DNA of 64,000 nt from Agarophyton chilense (lineage: Eukaryota; Rhodophyta; Florideophyceae; Gracilariales; Gracilariaceae), in contig JARGXX010000006.1 of the NCBI GenBank assembly GCA_030374765.1, forward strand, positions 372,001 to 436,000, given 5' to 3'. The stretch's first letter is position 1. Every line of letters starts with the position of its first letter. The position numbers and the translations under genes were made by a program. The notes beneath the pieces were generated by a model. That model saw only the letters and a program-made list of their open reading frames with translations, had not been told where the DNA came from and made no database searches. Positions 61,823 through 64,000 of this stretch are shown here, piece by piece.

Positions 61823-63711
61823 CATGAATAACATATCAAACCGTCACGACGGTTGGTCAACATAGGTTGTGAACGGTATGCCGTGCGAGTATCCACCCAT
61901 CCGGATTTCTTGTTCTTAAAACCTCCTTGTGGTGGCACCGTGTAGGGACGGTACATAGGGCGACGGCCCTCCATAGCCATTAGGGCTTCCTCGTCCTGAG
62001 ACTCCGAGTGTGGGAGATCCACTGTAGGTACAGAAGAGTCCGTATATTCCATTAAATGGACCGCATCCTCATGCGAGTCACTCCCTTTGGGTGCCAACGA
62101 CGAATCTCGCGAGTCAACTGGAGATTCCAGATGTAGCAGTTTGCTGCGCTGATTAACTCTGGCGGAGATTTTCTCCTTACCCATTGAGGTTCCAAAAGCC
62201 ACTGAACGACGGGGGCTACCACGCGCTCTGGCCGCGTCTCCTTCAGCTTTCGCAAACTGAACTAACTACAAAAAGGAGACTTTTCCATGCTTCTCTTGAT
62301 ATCGAGCTACCAACGACTTGATGCTCAGGTCCAGCCCGTCGATGTACAAGGTAATCTTGTCCTCCGTCGAGTGGACGTTTCCACAGCGGACTGAAGCTTT
62401 GTTAAGCCTTGAGCTGTACTCAGCTTCGCCCTTCTCAGGCTTTTGGGTCACATCCTTTAGGTCCAGGATCGCCTGACGTATCGCGTTTGAAGTCGCGTAA
62501 CTGCGCAGCAAATACTGCACCGCATCTGGCCATGAGGTAACGCCGCCTTCATCGGCTGTCAATGATCCGCATACGGAACGATATTGCTCTAAAGCAAAAC
62601 CCTTCAGGAAGTGTGGTAAAGACACAAATGCCTGTGGTTCAATCATCTCTAGAGTGTCTGCTTCGGCAACGAATCGAGTGAGAAACTCGATAACGAGAAT
62701 GGGGGTTTTCCCATCAAATGTTAAATCATTAAGGCCGATCTTCAATCGTTTGATGTGATCCTTCACCTTCGCGGTTTCGCATCCTGAGCGCTTCTTGCTC
62801 TTCCCCTTCAGACGGTAGTACCTGTAATTCAGGACCTTCCGATAAAGCGGATTCGTGCACGGGAGCACCTTCAATCTTCTGTAAGGTGAGCCTTTTTTTC
62901 TCATTAACCACGAAGACGTGTTCTTCTTCCGAGATCGGGCCCTTCGATGACCATCATCACTGTCGTCGTCATCTGACGTATCTGAATCATCAGAATCATC
63001 AGTACTGGAACTGAAGCCCTCCGTACTTGACGATTCATCAATCGTATCACGTGCGGACTTCCGCTTCTTACGTCGTGACTTCGACTTCTTCGAACGAGAT
63101 TCCTCCAAAGAAGCTCCTTCCTCTTCCAGCACGACTGGTTTAGCAGCAGTCTGCGCATGAACTGCCGCCTCCAGGCGTTCTAAACGAGGGTTAAATCGAG
63201 TGAGGACTTCCTCTACATCCACGGTTAAGCCTGGTAGCGCATCGGGCGTATTCCCGTACCTCTCCAGTAGATGGTTCAAATCCTCACGTAGTGTTTTCAC
63301 TGATGCAGAGACCTGCTTCCCATCGTCTTGACGAACGAGTGCTTGGTGCGCACTGCGTAATTCTTCGACATCAGCGATAAGAGCAGCGATCTGCGATTCC
63401 AACGCAACCATGCGCAGACGTGAAGCGCTTGACTCAGACTTGAGACGACGCACTTCCCTGCGCGAATCATCCTCTTCTTGAGATCCGACGACCTCAGGGT
63501 CAACTACGGCTTCTGTGGTGGGCGTGACTGCCGCTGCCACAGGGGCCGGTACATCTGAGAGATCTCGTTCATCATTCACCCAGCGTGAGCGCGACATCGC
63601 TTGACGATACAGCCGCTCTCCGGCTTCAACAGATGAGGCGAGCCTCGGTTTCGGGGGTAGTCCCGCAGGACCGGGGCGACCAGTACTCGACTGGCTTCGG
63701 GTCTTCGGCAT
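61823..63711 (-). pseudogene. Element 2 gag, with nonsense codon
   Basis: It starts at the ATG at 63711 (MPKTRSQSSTGRPGPAG). There is a coiled-coil region (LESQIAALIADVEELRSAHQ), a Ser/Asp-rich tract and a capsid-like core (CTNPLYRKVLNYRYYRL, RFVAEADTLEMIEPQAF, VQYLLRSYAT) clearly homologous to element 1 gag. A TAG at 62268-62266 replaces a Glu codon (FL*LVQF against YLELVQH). Homology then continues to the start of a zinc knuckle near 61826, where another stop lies. Confidence 0.82.
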
Positions 63712-63910
63712 CCGAGACCAAACCTGAGTCCAGGTGCGAACCAAATGGTGTCGTCGACTTCTTGACCACGTGTTCAACCACGATGAATTCCGCAATTGCC
63801 GGAGGTGGTTTGATAAACAATAACTGTAGTGATTCCATTTGTTCCAAGTATCGATATCGATTCCACGTTCCAGGAACGAATTGTTTAGTGCAGCTGACCA
63901 CAGTGGTTCT

Positions 63911-63924
63911 AAGTCGAGAGACCA
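63911..63924 (-). promoter_or_regulatory. Element 2 primer-binding site
   Basis: On the minus strand TGGTCTCTCGACTT, 2 nt inside the 5' LTR. It differs from the element 3 site by one base. Confidence 0.82.
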
Positions 63925-63926
63925 CT

Positions 63927-64000
63927 TGTAGTATCCGCTCTAACGGAGAGAGCAGACACCTGCGACAGCGTTCGGACTGCCGATGGGTCGCTTGCGGCGA
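63927..64000 (-). repeat. Element 2 5' LTR, truncated by window end
   Basis: The first 74 bp match 53864-53937 with one substitution (GGAGAGAGC for GGAGGGAGC). Confidence 0.92.

Larger units (their letters stand above)
45216..64000 (+). mobile_element. Element 3: Ty3/gypsy chromovirus, old, interrupted twice
   Basis: 5' LTR 45216-45874, gag, then protease-RT-RNase H-integrase-chromodomain to about 53245, then a minus-strand ORF cut at 53863 by element 2. A solo LTR interrupts its RT. The 3' LTR is not in the window, so the right end is unknown. Many stops and frameshifts show it is older than element 1. Confidence 0.82.
53864..64000 (-). mobile_element. Element 2: Ty3/gypsy chromovirus, minus strand, with decayed antisense ORF
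   Basis: 3' LTR 53864-54529, 5' LTR from 63927 on (cut by the window end). In its own sense the order is PBS, gag, pol with chromodomain, then the antisense ORF, PPT and 3' LTR. The sequence left of the insertion is GAGCG (53859-53863); the right copy is outside. Coding frames have several stops and frameshifts, so it is not autonomous. Confidence 0.92.

Overview
The window looks like nuclear DNA of a florideophyte red alga; Chondrus crispus or a relative is my best guess. Its genes have few or no introns. They include a CpcT/CpeT-type bilin lyase (phycobiliprotein assembly, nucleus-encoded with a plastid leader), homogentisate solanesyltransferase (plastoquinone), a plastid-targeted protein of unknown role with a red-algal type leader, and eukaryotic genes such as profilin, a mitochondrial carrier, an F-box/LRR protein and a calmodulin-kinase-like kinase. 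The species call is inference.

Left half (1-26.7 kb), single-copy genes. Two paralogous secreted Cys-rich proteins (1597-2247, 5459-6619) are followed by a gene-poor stretch with a possible integrase relic. Then come a LIV-1 type ZIP transporter (minus) divergent from an SLC25 carrier (plus), HST (plus) convergent with a CaMK-like kinase (minus), a plastid-targeted protein (plus), uracil phosphoribosyltransferase (minus, one 78-nt intron whose ends can be read), an F-box/LRR gene (plus), 2.6 kb of simple-sequence DNA including a 21-bp satellite, and a CpcT/CpeT gene tail-to-tail with profilin. UPRT is the only gene in which I could place an intron.

Right half (26.9-64 kb), nested retrotransposons. 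A DIRS/PAT-like tyrosine-recombinase element (26962-43425, bounded by 156-bp direct repeats) is split by a young 12-kb Ty3/gypsy chromovirus, element 1 (29860-41922; LTRs 939 and 940 bp, about 98% identical; target duplication GAAGT). To its right an AT-rich, decayed Ty1/copia fragment is cut by element 3 (5' LTR 45216-45874). Element 3 is in turn broken by a solo LTR (49444-50110, duplication AATGC) and by minus-strand element 2 (53864 to beyond the window end). All three chromoviruses share one primer-binding site that resembles the 3' end of tRNA-Tyr.

Main discovery: elements 1 and 2 each carry, between pol and the 3' LTR and on the strand opposite to gag-pol, a roughly 560-codon open frame. 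The two proteins align along nearly their whole length, although the elements are diverged and lie in opposite orientations. Element 3 has an antisense open frame in the same tail-to-tail position. I do not recognise this family; it looks like an undescribed antisense accessory gene of red-algal chromoviruses. A second point is that element 1, which has open gag and pol frames and young LTRs, has Leu where the integrase D,D-35-E catalytic Glu should be.
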